DNA of 64,000 bases, from positions 480,238 through 544,237 of the forward strand of contig NZ_KB893134.1 of NCBI RefSeq assembly GCF_000374005.1, in the 5' to 3' direction. The notes under the pieces are model-generated. The model made no database searches. It was not told the DNA's origin and saw only the letters and a program-made list of their open reading frames with translations. This DNA is from Kiloniella laminariae DSM 19542. Lineage in GTDB: Bacteria; Pseudomonadota; Alphaproteobacteria; Kiloniellales; Kiloniellaceae. Shown here in pieces: positions 34,252-44,990 of this stretch; position 1 is the first letter of the stretch, and each line of letters begins with the position of its first letter. The position numbers were made by a program, and so were the translations under genes.

Positions 34252-35481
34252 ATGACGGATGGTTCTTACATTAACACTTTGTTATCGCAAGCTGCTACCC
34301 CCGAGCTTCCTGTTCTGGTCAAGCCGGATGGAACAGCCATGACCGTGCTCCAGGTGGTTCCGGCCATGGATTCCGGCGGAGTTGAGCGCGGGACGCTGGA
34401 TATGGCCAAAGCTATTGTCGAAGCCGGTGGCAAGGCCATTGTCGCCTCGCGTGGCGGACAGCTGGTCACGCGCTTGAACATGGCGGGCGTTGAACATGTT
34501 GAGCTGCCGGTTCATTCCAAAAATCCCTGGACCATGTGGCGCAATACCAGCCGTCTTTTGAAAGTTATCCGCAAGCATGGTGTTGATCTTGTTCATGTAA
34601 GATCACGTGCGCCTGGACGGCCTGCCCAGAGAGCCGCCCGAAAGGCAGGGGTTCCTTTCGTTACGACAGTGCATGCGCCTTACAATATCGAAAACCGTTT
34701 CAAACGCTATTACAACTCGGTAATGACCCGAGGTGATATCGTGATTTCGATCTCTGAATTTGTGTCGGAATATATCCGGAGCAACTATGAGGTTGATGAG
34801 AGTAAAGTCCGGGTTGTTCATCGCGGGATGGATACAGACAGTTTCAGCCCCCATACCGTCAGTGCCGAACGGGTGATCCAGCTCTCGACCAAATGGCGCC
34901 TGCCAGACGGCGTGCCGTTGATTATGCTGCCGGGACGCTTGACCCGCTGGAAGGGGCAGGCAATTTTGCTGAAGGCTCTAACCCATCTGCACGATCTTGA
35001 CCTTTGCTGTGCGTTGGTAGGTTCCGACCAGGGGCGGTCGGCCTATCGTGAAGAGCTGGAAAAAATGATTGCAGATTTAGGCCTGAGCGAGCGGGCTTTC
35101 ATCATGGATAACTGTGATGACATGCCTTCGGCCTACATGCTTTCCGATGTGGTGGTTTCTGCCTCTACCGATCCGGAAGGCTTTGGTCGGGTCGTCAGCG
35201 AAGGGCAGGCGATGGGACGCCCCGTGGTTGCCAGTAATCATGGTGGGGCCAAAGAACAGCTGCTGCCGAACGAAACAGGTTTTCTGTTCGAAAACGGGGA
35301 TGCCGAGAGCTGTGCAAGAGCTATTCGTAAAGCGCTAAGTCTCAATGCCCGGGAGAGGGAAATTCTTTCGCGTAAAGGGCAGGAACGGGTCCAGCAGTTT
35401 TTCACCAAGAAGCTCATGTGTGCCAAGACGCTGTCAATCTATAGCGAGCTTATCAATGCGAAGGGCAAGAAAGCAGTTTAG
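34252..35481 (+). CDS. Glycosyltransferase family 4 (GT-B fold)
   Basis: A 409-residue GT4-type transferase, likely acting on LPS or another surface glycan at the cytoplasmic membrane face. The N-terminal acceptor domain has LQVVPAMDSGGVERGTLDMA. The C-terminal nucleotide-sugar domain has PGRLTRWKGQAIL and the conserved STDPEGFGRVVSEGQAMGRPVVA (E-x7-E motif region). No signal peptide. It stands alone between a divergent hydrolase gene and thrS, so the context does not identify the sugar or the acceptor. Confidence 0.9.
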   Translation: MTDGSYINTLLSQAATPELPVLVKPDGTAMTVLQVVPAMDSGGVERGTLDMAKAIVEAGGKAIVASRGGQLVTRLNMAGVEHVELPVHSKNPWTMWRNTSRLLKVIRKHGVDLVHVRSRAPGRPAQRAARKAGVPFVTTVHAPYNIENRFKRYYNSVMTRGDIVISISEFVSEYIRSNYEVDESKVRVVHRGMDTDSFSPHTVSAERVIQLSTKWRLPDGVPLIMLPGRLTRWKGQAILLKALTHLHDLDLCCALVGSDQGRSAYREELEKMIADLGLSERAFIMDNCDDMPSAYMLSDVVVSASTDPEGFGRVVSEGQAMGRPVVASNHGGAKEQLLPNETGFLFENGDAESCARAIRKALSLNAREREILSRKGQERVQQFFTKKLMCAKTLSIYSELINAKGKKAV

Positions 35482-35715
35482 ATCACTGCTTCGCCGATTG
35501 ATTATCCAGGGGATTGACCGTCAACTTTTTACGCTTTCCGGTAATCCTCTGGTAACTCATTGATGAATTCCAGCGAGATGAGTTTCTTTCAGGTTTTTGC
35601 CGGGCAAAATCTCCAAGCTGAATAAGGCAAGTGTAAACCGGGCAGGGTTCGAATGGTTTCCCTGGGGCGCTATTAAAAGAATCGGCCTGTTTGCGCTGAT
35701 TCCCCTGTGCTGTGC
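35482..35715. other. Intergenic region upstream of the thrS promoter
   Basis: No gene is supported. A half-palindrome CCCTGT/ACAGGG (35703-35708 and 35724-35729) brackets the thrS -35 element and might be an operator. Otherwise nothing notable is seen. Confidence 0.5.
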
Positions 35716-35743
35716 TTGACAGTACAGGGAAACATTCTACAGT
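35716..35743 (+). promoter_or_regulatory. Promoter of thrS
   Basis: TTGACA and TACAGT are separated by 16 bases, placing the start about 55 bases before the thrS ATG. The short leader shows no clear T-box or ThrRS-operator domain by eye. Confidence 0.6.
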
Positions 35744-35804
35744 GCCGAAACCCTATAAAATTTCAATTTCTTCTACGTAAAACAGTAACTGAGAACGGTT
35801 TCCT

Positions 35805-37724
35805 ATGGTCACGATTACATTGCCTGATGAAAGTCAGCGCAAATTTGACGGTCCCGTCACAGGGCATGAGGTGGCTGCATCCATTGGTCCGCGTTTGGCC
35901 AGTGATGCTTTGGCTGTGGTTGTTAATGGCGAGTTGCGCGATACTTCCTATACCATCACCACCGATGCGACCCTGGAAATTGTGACCCGGAAACACGCCG
36001 AAGCCCAGGCGCTGTTGCGTCATGACTGCGCGCATGTAATGGCGGAGGCCGTGCAGGAACTTTACCCGGATACGCAGGTTACCTTTGGGCCTTCGACAGA
36101 TACCGGATTCTACTACGATTTTGCCCGCAAGGAGCCTTTCTCGTCTGATGATCTGGAGAAGATCGAGGCGAAGATGCATGAAATCATTGCCCGGGATCTG
36201 CCTTTCGTCCGCGAAGTCTGGGACCGGGCGACGGCCAAAGAGTTCTTCCTTGCCAAAGGCGAGAAGTACAAGGCTGAACATGTTGACAATATTCCCGGTG
36301 ATGAAGACCTCACGATCTATCGCCAGGGAGACTGGCTGGACCTGTGTCGCGGTCCTCATGCTCCCTCGACCGGGAAGATCGGCAAGGGCTTCAAGCTGAT
36401 GAAGGTCTCCGGTGCCTATTGGCGTGGCGACAAGGATAATGATCAGCTGCAGCGGATCTATGGGACCTGCTGGTCTGACGAGAAGGAGCTGAAGAAGCAC
36501 CTGCTCATGCTTGAAGAAGCCGAAAAGCGCGATCACCGTCGTCTGGGCAAAGAACTCGGCTTGTTCCATCTGCAGGAAGAAGCTGCGGGCTCCGTATTCT
36601 GGCACCCAAAAGGCTGGGCACTATATCGCTCGCTTGAAGACTATATGCGCAAGCGTCTCAACGTGGCGGGTTATCAGGAAGTGAAAACGCCACAGCTGAT
36701 TGATCGCTCGCTTTGGGAGGCATCGGGCCACTGGGAGAAATTCCGCGAAGGCATGTTTATTGCCAGTTCCGAAGATGACCGCACTCTCGCGGTCAAGCCG
36801 ATGAACTGTCCTGGGCATGTACAGATTTTCAAACAGGGTCAAACCAGTTATCGCGATCTGCCGTTGCGGATGGCCGAATTTGGTGCCTGCCATCGAAACG
36901 AGCCTTCAGGAGCACTCCACGGTCTGATGCGTGTCCGCGCCTTTACCCAGGATGATGCACACATTTTTTGTACCGAAGACCAGATCAATAGCGAGACAGT
37001 CATTTTCTGTGACTTGCTCAAGCTGGTGTACAAAGATCTTGGTTTTGAAGACATCGTTGTCAAATTCTCTGACCGTCCGGAAAAGCGTGCGGGTACGGAT
37101 GAAAGTTGGGACAAGTCGGAGGCAGCCCTTCGTGAAGCTGTTGAAGAGGCAGGCCTTAGCTATACAATGAACCCGGGTGAGGGAGCATTCTACGGTCCAA
37201 AGCTCGAATTTGTGCTCAAGGATGCAATTGGTCGGGACTGGCAGTGTGGAACGCTGCAGGTTGACGTGATCCTGCCAGAGCGCCTTGATGCTTCTTACAT
37301 TGGTGAGGATGACAAGCGTCATCGTCCCGTTATGCTGCACCGGGCGATTCTTGGGTCCTTCGAGCGTTTTCTAGCCATCCTGATTGAACAGTATGCAGGC
37401 AAGTTTCCACTTTGGCTGGCGCCGCAACAGGTTGTGGTTGCCTCGATCACGACGGATGCCAACGACTATGCGCTTGAAGTCCGGGACAAGCTTAAGGCAG
37501 CTGGTCTTCGGGTTCAGGCGGATCTGCGTAATGAGAAGATCAATTACAAGATTCGCGAACACAGTCTGAGCAAAACACCGGTTATTGCCGTTGTCGGACG
37601 TCGGGAAGCAGAGGAAGGGAAAGTTGCTCTGCGTCGTCTTGGTGGCAAGGACCAACAAATTATGACTTTGGAAGAGGCACTTAGCTCACTCGCAGAGGAA
37701 GCCAGGTCTCCTGCTGAAGGATAA
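35805..37724 (+). CDS. thrS: Threonyl-tRNA synthetase
   Basis: Charges tRNA-Thr. The 639-residue class II synthetase has an N-terminal TGS domain (~1-60, [20 protein letters not shown]), the editing domain (~60-220, [19 protein letters not shown] with the HxxxH zinc/editing motif), the catalytic core ([13 protein letters not shown] with the zinc-binding Cys, [20 protein letters not shown]) and the C-terminal anticodon-binding domain. Its length and order are normal. infC follows 157 bases downstream with a separate candidate promoter. Confidence 0.98.
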   Translation: MVTITLPDESQRKFDGPVTGHEVAASIGPRLASDALAVVVNGELRDTSYTITTDATLEIVTRKHAEAQALLRHDCAHVMAEAVQELYPDTQVTFGPSTDTGFYYDFARKEPFSSDDLEKIEAKMHEIIARDLPFVREVWDRATAKEFFLAKGEKYKAEHVDNIPGDEDLTIYRQGDWLDLCRGPHAPSTGKIGKGFKLMKVSGAYWRGDKDNDQLQRIYGTCWSDEKELKKHLLMLEEAEKRDHRRLGKELGLFHLQEEAAGSVFWHPKGWALYRSLEDYMRKRLNVAGYQEVKTPQLIDRSLWEASGHWEKFREGMFIASSEDDRTLAVKPMNCPGHVQIFKQGQTSYRDLPLRMAEFGACHRNEPSGALHGLMRVRAFTQDDAHIFCTEDQINSETVIFCDLLKLVYKDLGFEDIVVKFSDRPEKRAGTDESWDKSEAALREAVEEAGLSYTMNPGEGAFYGPKLEFVLKDAIGRDWQCGTLQVDVILPERLDASYIGEDDKRHRPVMLHRAILGSFERFLAILIEQYAGKFPLWLAPQQVVVASITTDANDYALEVRDKLKAAGLRVQADLRNEKINYKIREHSLSKTPVIAVVGRREAEEGKVALRRLGGKDQQIMTLEEALSSLAEEARSPAEG

Positions 37725-37766
37725 GCGATAAAAAATAACTTTCTGGTTGCCGACCACTGGGGGTTA

Positions 37767-37796
37767 TTGGCATTATGCCGGGCGTAATGGTAGAAT
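37767..37796 (+). promoter_or_regulatory. Candidate promoter of infC
   Basis: TTGGCA and TAGAAT are separated by 18 bases, about 80 bases before the infC start. A hairpin with arms GCTGGT/ACCAGC lies in the leader. Confidence 0.45.
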
Positions 37797-37881
37797 ACGG
37801 TCGGAATTTTTAAGATAATGATCTGCTGCTGGTGCCAGCTACCAGCGATTTTGGGATAACAGGAATAACGGGAGCACGACA

Positions 37882-38418
37882 ATAGCACGCCCTCCAATGA
37901 CAACACCCCCGCGCATCGATGGTCCGCGGGTAAATGAACGAATCACAGTCAATTCTGTCCGCCTTGTCGATGAAGAAGGCGAACAGGTTGGTGTGGTGTC
38001 AACAAGAGACGCGATGAAACGCGCGCTCGATGCCGGACTGGATCTTGTCGAAGTTTCTCCAAATGCGGAGCCACCAGTATGCAAGATCATGGACTATGGC
38101 CGTTTTCGTTTTGAGACGCAGAAAAAGAAAAACGAAGCTCGCAAGAAACAAAAGATTGTTGAGCTCAAGGAACTTAAGGTTCGCCCCAACATCGATACGC
38201 ATGACTATGATGTGAAGATGCGGGCTGCGAACAAGTTTATTTCTGCGGGTGACAAGGTCAAGGTGACGATGCGTTTTCGTGGCCGTGAAATTACCCATCA
38301 GGACATTGGTCTTGATGTTCTCAAGCGTATCGAGACGGATCTTGACGAGATCGCTAAAGTCGAATTGCGGCCCAAGATGGAAGGCCGTCAGATGATTATG
38401 ATTTTGGCTCCGAGATAA
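37882..38418 (+). CDS. infC: Translation initiation factor IF-3 (apparent AUA start)
   Basis: Binds the 30S subunit, keeps subunits apart and proofreads start codon selection. From ATA 37882 the product is 178 residues: IF-3 N-domain ([20 protein letters not shown]), a Lys-rich linker ([14 protein letters not shown]) and the C-domain ([17 protein letters not shown]). The first ATG, five codons later, has no Shine-Dalgarno at a useful distance, whereas CGGGAG is 7 bases before ATA. Rare start codons (AUU in E. coli) are the known basis of IF-3 autoregulation, so the non-AUG start is credible. A strong terminator follows instead of rpmI. Confidence 0.93.
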   Translation: MARPPMTTPPRIDGPRVNERITVNSVRLVDEEGEQVGVVSTRDAMKRALDAGLDLVEVSPNAEPPVCKIMDYGRFRFETQKKKNEARKKQKIVELKELKVRPNIDTHDYDVKMRAANKFISAGDKVKVTMRFRGREITHQDIGLDVLKRIETDLDEIAKVELRPKMEGRQMIMILAPR

Positions 38419-38437
38419 GAGCCAGATCTGGATCGTA

Positions 38438-38472
38438 CAAAAAAAGCCGCTCGTTTCCGAGCGGCTTTTTTA
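38438..38472 (+). terminator. Terminator after infC
   Basis: AAAAAGCCGCTCG and CGAGCGGCTTTTT pair perfectly around TTTC. This ends the thrS-infC transcript before the inserted genes. Confidence 0.92.
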
Positions 38473-38513
38473 TTGCCTGTAAGGTATCGGTTTTGTCGAT
38501 GGAGGGTATAGCT

Positions 38514-39731
38514 GTGAAAAAGGCTTCGCTTGTCGTAATCGGAGGCGGAATACTGGGCTGTTCAACGGCCTACCACCTTGCAAAGCAGGGCAAGGAGGAC
38601 GTTCTTTTGCTGGAACGTCGGGATCTTGCTACAGCTTCCTCTTCGCAAGCTGCTGGGCTTATGTTCAGGATATCTTCTAAACCTGCTGTTGATTGTCTGA
38701 GTCGCAGGACATTTGAACTCCTGTCTGAATTGGAAGAAATCACAGGTGATGGCCTTGATTTTAAAGCTGTTGGCAGCTTGAGAGTTGCAGAGAGCGAAGC
38801 CAATAAAGCCAGTTTACTGAAAATTCTGAACCGCGCGGGAGCAGAAGGGATCTCTGTCGAAACGGTGGACCGGCAGTGGCGGTCTGAAATGTTGCCCTGG
38901 TTTTCTGCAGCAGATGATGCCCTGACGGTTTTTTTCAAAGAAGAAGGCTATATTGATTCCTATCGTTTGACCCGTGCCTATGCAAAAGCGGCAAGATTGT
39001 TCGGGGTGGAGATCAAAACGGGTGTATCTGTGCGGGGCATCAGGGTGGTAAATGGTGTTGTTACGGGTGTCGAAACTGACCAGGGGGTGGTTGCCTGTGA
39101 CAGTGTTGTTGTCGCTGGTGGGTCCTGGTCGAATGATCTGACCCTTCCTCATGGTATTGCATTGCCGATGGTTCCCACCCGAAGCCACTTCTGGATCGCT
39201 GCAGCAGAAATAAATTTCGGAGAGCGCCAGCCAATGATGATACATGGAGATGCCGGGGCTTATACCCGGCCTGAGGTGGGCGGTCTGTTGCTTGGGGTTC
39301 AGGAGGCGCATTCCCGTACTTTTGATTATCGGCTTCTCCCGGAGGATATATCGTCTTTTGCCGTCACCGATGAGGGAGGCGAATGGGACGCCTTGATCGA
39401 GGCAGAGGCAAGAGTCTCAAACTTCTTCCCTGGTTTGGCAACGGCCCGTTTTGAGCACTATATGGCCGGACTCTCAGCTTACACCCCGGATGGTCACTTT
39501 CTTTTAGGGGCCGCAAAAGCCGTTCAGGGGGTGTTCGTAGCAGCTGGATGCTGTGGTTCCGGAGTGATGGCTTCGGGTGGTATTGGAGATGCTCTTGCCG
39601 AACTGATTACACAGGGGCAAAGCCAATATGACCTAGCGCCTTTTGATCTGCAGCGGTTTGGTGACGTGGCGCCTGCTTCAGAGGCATTTCAGCTTCTTTG
39701 TGCCAGTGCTCGGGCGAGAAAGGCGAAGTAA
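38514..39731 (+). CDS. FAD-dependent oxidoreductase of the DAO (sarcosine/glycine oxidase) type
   Basis: A 405-residue flavoprotein. The N-terminal FAD motif VVIGGGILGCSTAYHLAKQG is followed by the DAO family fold, with a C-terminal FAD-binding segment (VFVAAGCCGSGVMASGGIGDALAELI). Such enzymes oxidise the C-N bond of amino or imino acids such as sarcosine, glycine or dimethylglycine; the substrate here is not deducible. GGAGGG lies 7 bases before GTG 38514, which is preferred to ATG 38499 or TTG 38493 in the same frame. It stands alone between two strong terminators, inside what is usually the infC-rpmI junction. Confidence 0.88.
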   Translation: MKKASLVVIGGGILGCSTAYHLAKQGKEDVLLLERRDLATASSSQAAGLMFRISSKPAVDCLSRRTFELLSELEEITGDGLDFKAVGSLRVAESEANKASLLKILNRAGAEGISVETVDRQWRSEMLPWFSAADDALTVFFKEEGYIDSYRLTRAYAKAARLFGVEIKTGVSVRGIRVVNGVVTGVETDQGVVACDSVVVAGGSWSNDLTLPHGIALPMVPTRSHFWIAAAEINFGERQPMMIHGDAGAYTRPEVGGLLLGVQEAHSRTFDYRLLPEDISSFAVTDEGGEWDALIEAEARVSNFFPGLATARFEHYMAGLSAYTPDGHFLLGAAKAVQGVFVAAGCCGSGVMASGGIGDALAELITQGQSQYDLAPFDLQRFGDVAPASEAFQLLCASARARKAK

Positions 39732-39773
39732 AGCCATAGGGGCCAAAATTCCTATTTTGGCCCCTATGGCTTT
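39730..39773. terminator. Bidirectional terminator with a 20-bp perfect stem
   Basis: The arms, 39730-39749 and 39754-39773, are exactly complementary around a TCCT loop, beginning AAAGCCATAGG and ending CCTATGGCTTT. The stem overlaps the stop codon of the oxidoreductase gene and ends just before the stop of the convergent RND gene. Confidence 0.9.
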
Positions 39774-39776
39774 GTA

Positions 39777-42700
39777 TTATTTTGCCTCGGTTCTCCAAAA
39801 CTTCTTGTTAGCGGCTTCCCGTAACGACTGGAAGGCAACGTAGAGTGCCGGGATAAAAAGGATGCCGATGGATGTGGCAGCAACCATGCCTCCGAAGACT
39901 ACGAAGCCGACAGCAACCCGGCTGGCAGCACCGGCACCAGAAGCAAAGATCAGTGGCAAGACCCCAAGGATGAACGAAAGAGCCGTCATCATGACAGCCC
40001 GGAAGCGTAATGAGGCGGCCTCAAGGGCAGCTTCACGGATAGCGAGGCCTTCTTCACGACGTACCTTGGCAAACTCGACGATAAGAATGGCGCTTTTACT
40101 GGCAAGGCCGATCAACATAACCATCCCGATCTGAGCGTAGAGATTGTTGTCGAGAAAGGGGAGCAATGCCATGGGCAGCAGAGCGCCGAACCCGGCAATG
40201 ACAACCGATACAATGACCGAGAGAGGGGTAGTCCAGCTTTCGTACTGGGCCACAAGAAAGAGGTAGGCAAAAACCAATGCCAGAGAGAAGATGATGGCAA
40301 TGTAACCACCCGCTTCCTGCTCCTGCTTGGAAGTCCCTGTCCATTCCAGACCGTAGCCATCAGGAAGGGCCTGCGCTGCAGCTCGTTCCAGTGCGGTGAT
40401 CGCATCACCGGTACTGTAGCCTGTTGCAGGAGAGCCCGAGAGCGATGCGGAGCTGAACTGGTTGTATCTGGCGACAGACAAGGGGCCCAGGATCGGCTTT
40501 ATCTCAACCAGACTACGCAGGGGAACCATATCCCCATTGGCATTTTTGACATGGATGCGGCCGATGTCATCTATGCTGTTTCGATATTTGGCTTCAGCCT
40601 GGATCTGGACCCGGTAAACCTTGCCATAGAGATTGAAGTCGTTGATGTAGGACGAACCAAGATTGGTTTGCAGGGTCGAGAAAATATCGGCGATTTCAAT
40701 ACCCAGAACTTTGGCTTTTTCTCTGTCTACCTCAAGAAAAAGTTGAGGTATGTTGGCTGAATAGGTGCTGAAAACATTGCTTAGTTCGGGTTGCTGATTG
40801 GCTGTAAAGGCAAGACTGCGTACGGCAGATGCCAGTTCCTGCGGTGTGCGGCCGAGATAATCCTGCACCTGGGCTTCAATCCCGCCGCTGGTTCCAAGTC
40901 CCATGATCGGAGGGAGCGGGAAGGCGAAGGCCTGGGCCGAGGCAATGCTTGCAAGTTTGGCGTTTATTTTGCCGAGGATCGCGTACCATTTTAGCTCCGG
41001 GCTCGTCCGCTCGTCCCAGTCGCTGAGGATAGGAATAAGCAGGGCAGAATTTGAGGCAGAGCCAGATAACAGGCTGAAGCCTGTAACAGAAATGACATCC
41101 GTTACACCTTCTTCAGCAAGAAGCATGTCTGTGATTTCTGCAGTCACCTCGTTGGTTCTCTCCAGAGAGGCACCGTCGGGTAGCTGTGCGTTCACAAAGA
41201 AAACGCCCTTGTCTTCCATGGGGATAAAACTGGTTGGGACAACTGAAAACATATAGCCAGTAACAACTGCAAAAATCCCGAGAACGGCCATGGAAAGAAG
41301 AATTCGACGTATCATCAGCGCCACGATACGGACATATCCGTTTCGGGTTTTGTCCACCATGGTCGCGAAGAGTTTGAAAATCCCGCGGGCTTCGCCTGAA
41401 TCAGATTTTAACAGAAGGGCACAGAGTGCCGGGGAGAGGGTGAGGGCATTGATTGAGGACAAGACAACGGCAACCGAGATTGTCACCGAGAATTGTTTAT
41501 AGAGCTCGCCCGTGATTCCGGGCATGAAAGAAACAGGAATAAAAACAGCCAGGAGCACCAGTGTTGTCGCAATAACCGGGCCTGTAACTTCTTTCATGGC
41601 CAAACGCGTGGCTTCGGGGGCAGATTTGCCGGTTTCCTTGATGATACGCTGTACATTCTCGACAACAATAATGCTGTCATCAACGACGACCCCAATTGCC
41701 AGGATAATGGCAAAAAGGGTGATCATGTTGGCGCTGAACCCAACTGCGTAGAGGACAGCGAAAGTCCCGATCAGCGATACGGGGATTGCCAGGGTTGGGA
41801 TCAGGGTTGAGCGCCAGTCGCTTAGAAACAGGAACGTTACAGCAACCACCAGACCAAAAGTGATCATCAGTGTCTGGAGCACTTCCTCGATTGATGCCCT
41901 TACTGAATTGGTGGTGTCATAGAGAATTTTGTATTCCATTCCCTGGGGGAAGCTGACCGAAAGCCGATCCAGTTCGGCATAGATTTCATCGGCGACATCC
42001 AGTGCGTTTGCACCGGGCGACTGATAAACTGCAATGGCAGCGGTCGGGCTGTTGTTCAGCTTGGAAGCAGCTGAATAGCTCTGGGATCCAAGTTCGAGGC
42101 GTGCAACATCCTTGAGGCGGATAAAGGAGCCGTCATTGTTAGCGCGGACAATGATATCTTCAAATTCTTCGGGGGAGGTAAGTCGGCCTTTTGCCTGTAA
42201 TGTGTATTGGAACTGGGGTGTACCTTCAAACGGGGGGGCACCCAGTTGTCCGGCAGTTGCCTGTATATTCTGGCTTTCAATGGCTGCGGCGACATCTTTT
42301 GTGGTCAGGCCGAAAGCTGTGAGTTTGTCGGGATCAATCCAGACCCGCATCCCGTAATCAAGGGCACCAAACTGGGATACACTTCCCACGCCGTTAATTC
42401 TGGCCAGATTGTCCTGGATATAAATTGAGGCATAGTTGCTGAGAAACAGGGTATCCTGGCTGTTGTCCGGCGAGACAAGATTGATGACCAGAAGCATCGA
42501 GGTTGATTGTTTTTGCGTGATAACACCTTGCCGGATAACATCCTGAGGCAGAGAAGCATTCGCTGTGGCGACCCTGTTCTGTACATTCACTGCAGCAATG
42601 TCAGGATCAGTGCCGACAGCAAAGGTTACTGTCAGTTCATAGCCCCCGTCATTGTTGCTGGTTGATGACATATAGAGCATGTCATCAACCCCGTTGACCT

Positions 42701-42905
42701 TTGCTTCGATTGGGGCTGCGACAGACTGTTCCACGACGGTGGCATTCGCACCGGGATAGGTGGCTGTAACCTTAACCTGCGGCGGAGTGATTTCGGGGTA
42801 TTCGGCGACAGGCAGGCCCTTGAGGGCGATGATACCAGCAAGAACAATGACGATGGAGATGACGAGGGCAAACTTTGGACGATTGATGAAAAAAGCTGAA
42901 AACAC
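39777..42905 (-). CDS. RND multidrug efflux transporter, HAE-1 type
   Basis: A 1042-residue inner-membrane proton-driven drug exporter of the AcrB/MexB family. It has twelve expected helices and two large periplasmic loops. The proton-relay Asp pair lies in [18 protein letters not shown] (helix 4). The N-terminus ([20 protein letters not shown]) and [20 protein letters not shown] are typical of the HAE-1 group. It starts 2 bases after its adaptor gene. No outer-membrane channel gene is adjacent, so a TolC-like partner elsewhere is presumed. Substrate range cannot be read from sequence. Confidence 0.96.
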   Translation of the reverse strand: MFSAFFINRPKFALVISIVIVLAGIIALKGLPVAEYPEITPPQVKVTATYPGANATVVEQSVAAPIEAKVNGVDDMLYMSSTSNNDGGYELTVTFAVGTDPDIAAVNVQNRVATANASLPQDVIRQGVITQKQSTSMLLVINLVSPDNSQDTLFLSNYASIYIQDNLARINGVGSVSQFGALDYGMRVWIDPDKLTAFGLTTKDVAAAIESQNIQATAGQLGAPPFEGTPQFQYTLQAKGRLTSPEEFEDIIVRANNDGSFIRLKDVARLELGSQSYSAASKLNNSPTAAIAVYQSPGANALDVADEIYAELDRLSVSFPQGMEYKILYDTTNSVRASIEEVLQTLMITFGLVVAVTFLFLSDWRSTLIPTLAIPVSLIGTFAVLYAVGFSANMITLFAIILAIGVVVDDSIIVVENVQRIIKETGKSAPEATRLAMKEVTGPVIATTLVLLAVFIPVSFMPGITGELYKQFSVTISVAVVLSSINALTLSPALCALLLKSDSGEARGIFKLFATMVDKTRNGYVRIVALMIRRILLSMAVLGIFAVVTGYMFSVVPTSFIPMEDKGVFFVNAQLPDGASLERTNEVTAEITDMLLAEEGVTDVISVTGFSLLSGSASNSALLIPILSDWDERTSPELKWYAILGKINAKLASIASAQAFAFPLPPIMGLGTSGGIEAQVQDYLGRTPQELASAVRSLAFTANQQPELSNVFSTYSANIPQLFLEVDREKAKVLGIEIADIFSTLQTNLGSSYINDFNLYGKVYRVQIQAEAKYRNSIDDIGRIHVKNANGDMVPLRSLVEIKPILGPLSVARYNQFSSASLSGSPATGYSTGDAITALERAAAQALPDGYGLEWTGTSKQEQEAGGYIAIIFSLALVFAYLFLVAQYESWTTPLSVIVSVVIAGFGALLPMALLPFLDNNLYAQIGMVMLIGLASKSAILIVEFAKVRREEGLAIREAALEAASLRFRAVMMTALSFILGVLPLIFASGAGAASRVAVGFVVFGGMVAATSIGILFIPALYVAFQSLREAANKKFWRTEAK

Positions 42906-42907
42906 GC

Positions 42908-44023
42908 TCAGGCTCCCTCTTCAATCGGGTTGACCTGCATGTCGGGTCTGACCTTCTGTATTCCCTGAACGATGATCCGCTCGCCCTTAAGCAGCCCGTT
43001 TGTGACCACCCAGTCATTCTCAATCTGTTCACCGACTTCGATTCGCCGCACCTCGACCTTGTGGTCCCGGTTAACAGCTAAAACAAAGTAGCCCTGCTGA
43101 TCTTTCTGAACGGATGATTGGGGGATGACGAGGGCTGGACGGGTTTCTTTTGCCCGGACGGCAACGTTCACAAATTGCCCAGGCACCAGAAGATGATTTG
43201 GATTGGGGAAAACAGCCCGGGTGGTGATCGAGTTGGTGTTTTGGTTTACTTCCGTGTTGATGAAATCAAACTCACCCGGGAATTCATAGGCTTTTCCATC
43301 AGACAAAGTAAGTGTCGGGGTGACTGTCGGTTTAGTGATCGAGCCATTTCGACGAACCTCAAGGATGATTTTGTCACTGACAGGAACGTTTACATAAATC
43401 GGGTCCATACTGGTAATAGTCGCCAGCGGTTCGCTGCCCGGATTGACCAGATTTCCGACACTATAGCGGGAGCTGCCGATCTGGCCGTTGATCGGGCTGT
43501 GGATTTCGGTGTAGCTCAGATTCAGCTCTGCCTTGCGAAGAGAGGCTTTGGCCTGCATGACACTCGCCTGGGCAGAGGTTTCATTGGCGAGCGAGGTATC
43601 AAGTGATGCTTCTGAGACGACTTTCTTTTTTCTCAGCTCTTCTTTGCGACTGAGATCTGAACGGGCATTTTTCAAGGTTGCTTCTGCACCTGCCAGATCT
43701 GCCTGGCTTTGAGCTACGGTGATTTCATAGGGAGCTTTCTCAAGGACATAGAGCAGGTCTCCTTCTTTGACGAGAGCCCCTTCAGTGAACAGGCGCTGTT
43801 CAAGAAAACCTTCCACTCTGGCCTGAATGAAAACTTTTTCCTTGGCTTCGACCCGACCGATAAAGCTGAGTTCCGGAGCGATATCCCGCTCGGTAACGGT
43901 GGTTACAGTCACACTGGGGAGGGGGGCTGCGCTCTCTTGGGCCAAGGTCTGTGTACTATGGAGAAGGTTGGTTGCTGCTGCAGAAATCAGAGCTGCCAGA
44001 CTCCAGGGGGTGAATTTGCGCAT
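42908..44023 (-). CDS. RND efflux periplasmic adaptor (membrane fusion protein)
   Basis: A 371-residue AcrA-type adaptor that links the RND pump to an outer-membrane channel. It has an N-terminal signal region ([21 protein letters not shown]) without an obvious lipobox, the lipoyl/barrel-sandwich half motif [23 protein letters not shown], a coiled-coil hairpin (~95-165) and beta-barrel domains ([18 protein letters not shown]). It is first in a two-gene operon with the transporter. The palindromes upstream may bind a regulator that is not encoded nearby. Confidence 0.95.
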   Translation of the reverse strand: MRKFTPWSLAALISAAATNLLHSTQTLAQESAAPLPSVTVTTVTERDIAPELSFIGRVEAKEKVFIQARVEGFLEQRLFTEGALVKEGDLLYVLEKAPYEITVAQSQADLAGAEATLKNARSDLSRKEELRKKKVVSEASLDTSLANETSAQASVMQAKASLRKAELNLSYTEIHSPINGQIGSSRYSVGNLVNPGSEPLATITSMDPIYVNVPVSDKIILEVRRNGSITKPTVTPTLTLSDGKAYEFPGEFDFINTEVNQNTNSITTRAVFPNPNHLLVPGQFVNVAVRAKETRPALVIPQSSVQKDQQGYFVLAVNRDHKVEVRRIEVGEQIENDWVVTNGLLKGERIIVQGIQKVRPDMQVNPIEEGA

Positions 44024-44092
44024 GGGTTTCTCTCGCTGTTGTCGGTCTCAGAATCTGACTTTTTGTAATAACTGTCCGGGATAAGTATTGTC

Positions 44093-44122
44093 TTGAAATT
44101 ATATTTCAATACCCTTCGGTAT
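44093..44122. promoter_or_regulatory. Paired palindromes upstream of the RND operon
   Basis: TTGAAAT-TAT-ATTTCAA (44093-44109) is followed by ATACC-CTTC-GGTAT (44109-44122), about 70-100 bases before the adaptor ATG. They could be operators for an unlinked TetR- or MarR-type regulator. The remainder of the gap between the RND operon and the rpmI promoter holds no gene. Confidence 0.4.
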
Positions 44123-44270
44123 GTTTTGTGTGGTTTTGCTGTTGCGGAAATAAGACTATACATGATCAAACGATGAAAATTGTTCTTAATTTTCAAGAAC
44201 GATTTCGAGCAGGATCTATTCAGTCCAGCCGGGGCTGTGGGAATGTCGTCGTTCCAGAATCTTAAGTCTC

Positions 44271-44299
44271 TTGCCTTTGTGGGGAAAGGGTACTATAAA
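44271..44299 (+). promoter_or_regulatory. Promoter of rpmI-rplT
   Basis: TTGCCT and TATAAA are separated by exactly 17 bases, giving a leader of about 73 bases. The leader contains TGGCA-TG-TGCCA and other short inverted repeats that might take part in L20 autoregulation, but no known leader motif can be confirmed by eye. Confidence 0.65.
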
Positions 44300-44378
44300 C
44301 CCCGCCATTGTCGGGTGGCATGTGCCAAAGGGTATGCCTAGTCACTCTGAAAAGAACCTGTTATTTAAAGGAAAGAAA

Positions 44379-44579
44379 ATGCCCAAACTTAAGACGAAAT
44401 CTGGCGCGAAGAAACGCTTCCGCCTGACCGGAACTGGTAAAGTCGTTGCTGCCCAGGCAGGGAAACGGCACGGGATGCGCAAGCGTTCACAGACAATGAT
44501 TCGTAACGCTCGCGGGACGACAACTCTCTGTGAATCAGATGCTCGCATCATCAAACGTAATTTTCTCGTTAACAGTTAA
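44379..44579 (+). CDS. rpmI: 50S ribosomal protein L35
   Basis: A 66-residue basic protein of the large ribosomal subunit, with the family N-terminus [20 protein letters not shown] and the RNA-binding [11 protein letters not shown] region. AAAGGAAAGAAA precedes the ATG; an upstream in-frame extension runs through the promoter and is not coding. rplT follows 18 bases later. Normally infC directly precedes this gene, whereas here about 6 kb of other genes intervene and rpmI has its own promoter. Confidence 0.97.
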   Translation: MPKLKTKSGAKKRFRLTGTGKVVAAQAGKRHGMRKRSQTMIRNARGTTTLCESDARIIKRNFLVNS

Positions 44580-44597
44580 GGTTAGGGAAGTAGCAAT

Positions 44598-44954
44598 ATG
44601 GCTCGTGTAAAACGGGGCGTGACTGCGCGCGCACGCCACAAAAAAATTACTAAACTTGCTCGCGGCTTCCGTAGCCGTGGTAAAAACGTCTTCCGGGTTG
44701 CCGTACAGCGGCTGGAAAAAAGCTGGCAGTATGCTTACCGCGATCGTCGCGTTAAGAAACGCACTTTCCGCGGTCTGTGGATCCAGCGTATTAACGCCGG
44801 TGCCCGCATGCACGGTATGACCTATTCCCAGTTCATGAATGGTGCCAAGAAAGCCGAAATCGGTCTTGACCGTAAAATTCTGGCGGATCTTGCTGTTCGT
44901 GAGCCAGCAGCTTTCGCAGCTGTCGTGGAAAGAGCAAAAGCAGCTCTGGCGTAA
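44598..44954 (+). CDS. rplT: 50S ribosomal protein L20
   Basis: A 118-residue early-assembly protein of the 50S subunit and, in many bacteria, the autogenous repressor of rpmI-rplT. The family sequence [20 protein letters not shown], with the Arg/Lys-rich N-terminal extension and the globular C-terminal part ([20 protein letters not shown]), is clear. It is co-transcribed with rpmI and followed by a strong terminator, so pheS-pheT are transcribed separately. Confidence 0.98.
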   Translation: MARVKRGVTARARHKKITKLARGFRSRGKNVFRVAVQRLEKSWQYAYRDRRVKKRTFRGLWIQRINAGARMHGMTYSQFMNGAKKAEIGLDRKILADLAVREPAAFAAVVERAKAALA

Positions 44955-44990
44955 TTAAAAGCGCCAGGCTCTGCGATAGGTGACTATCCG

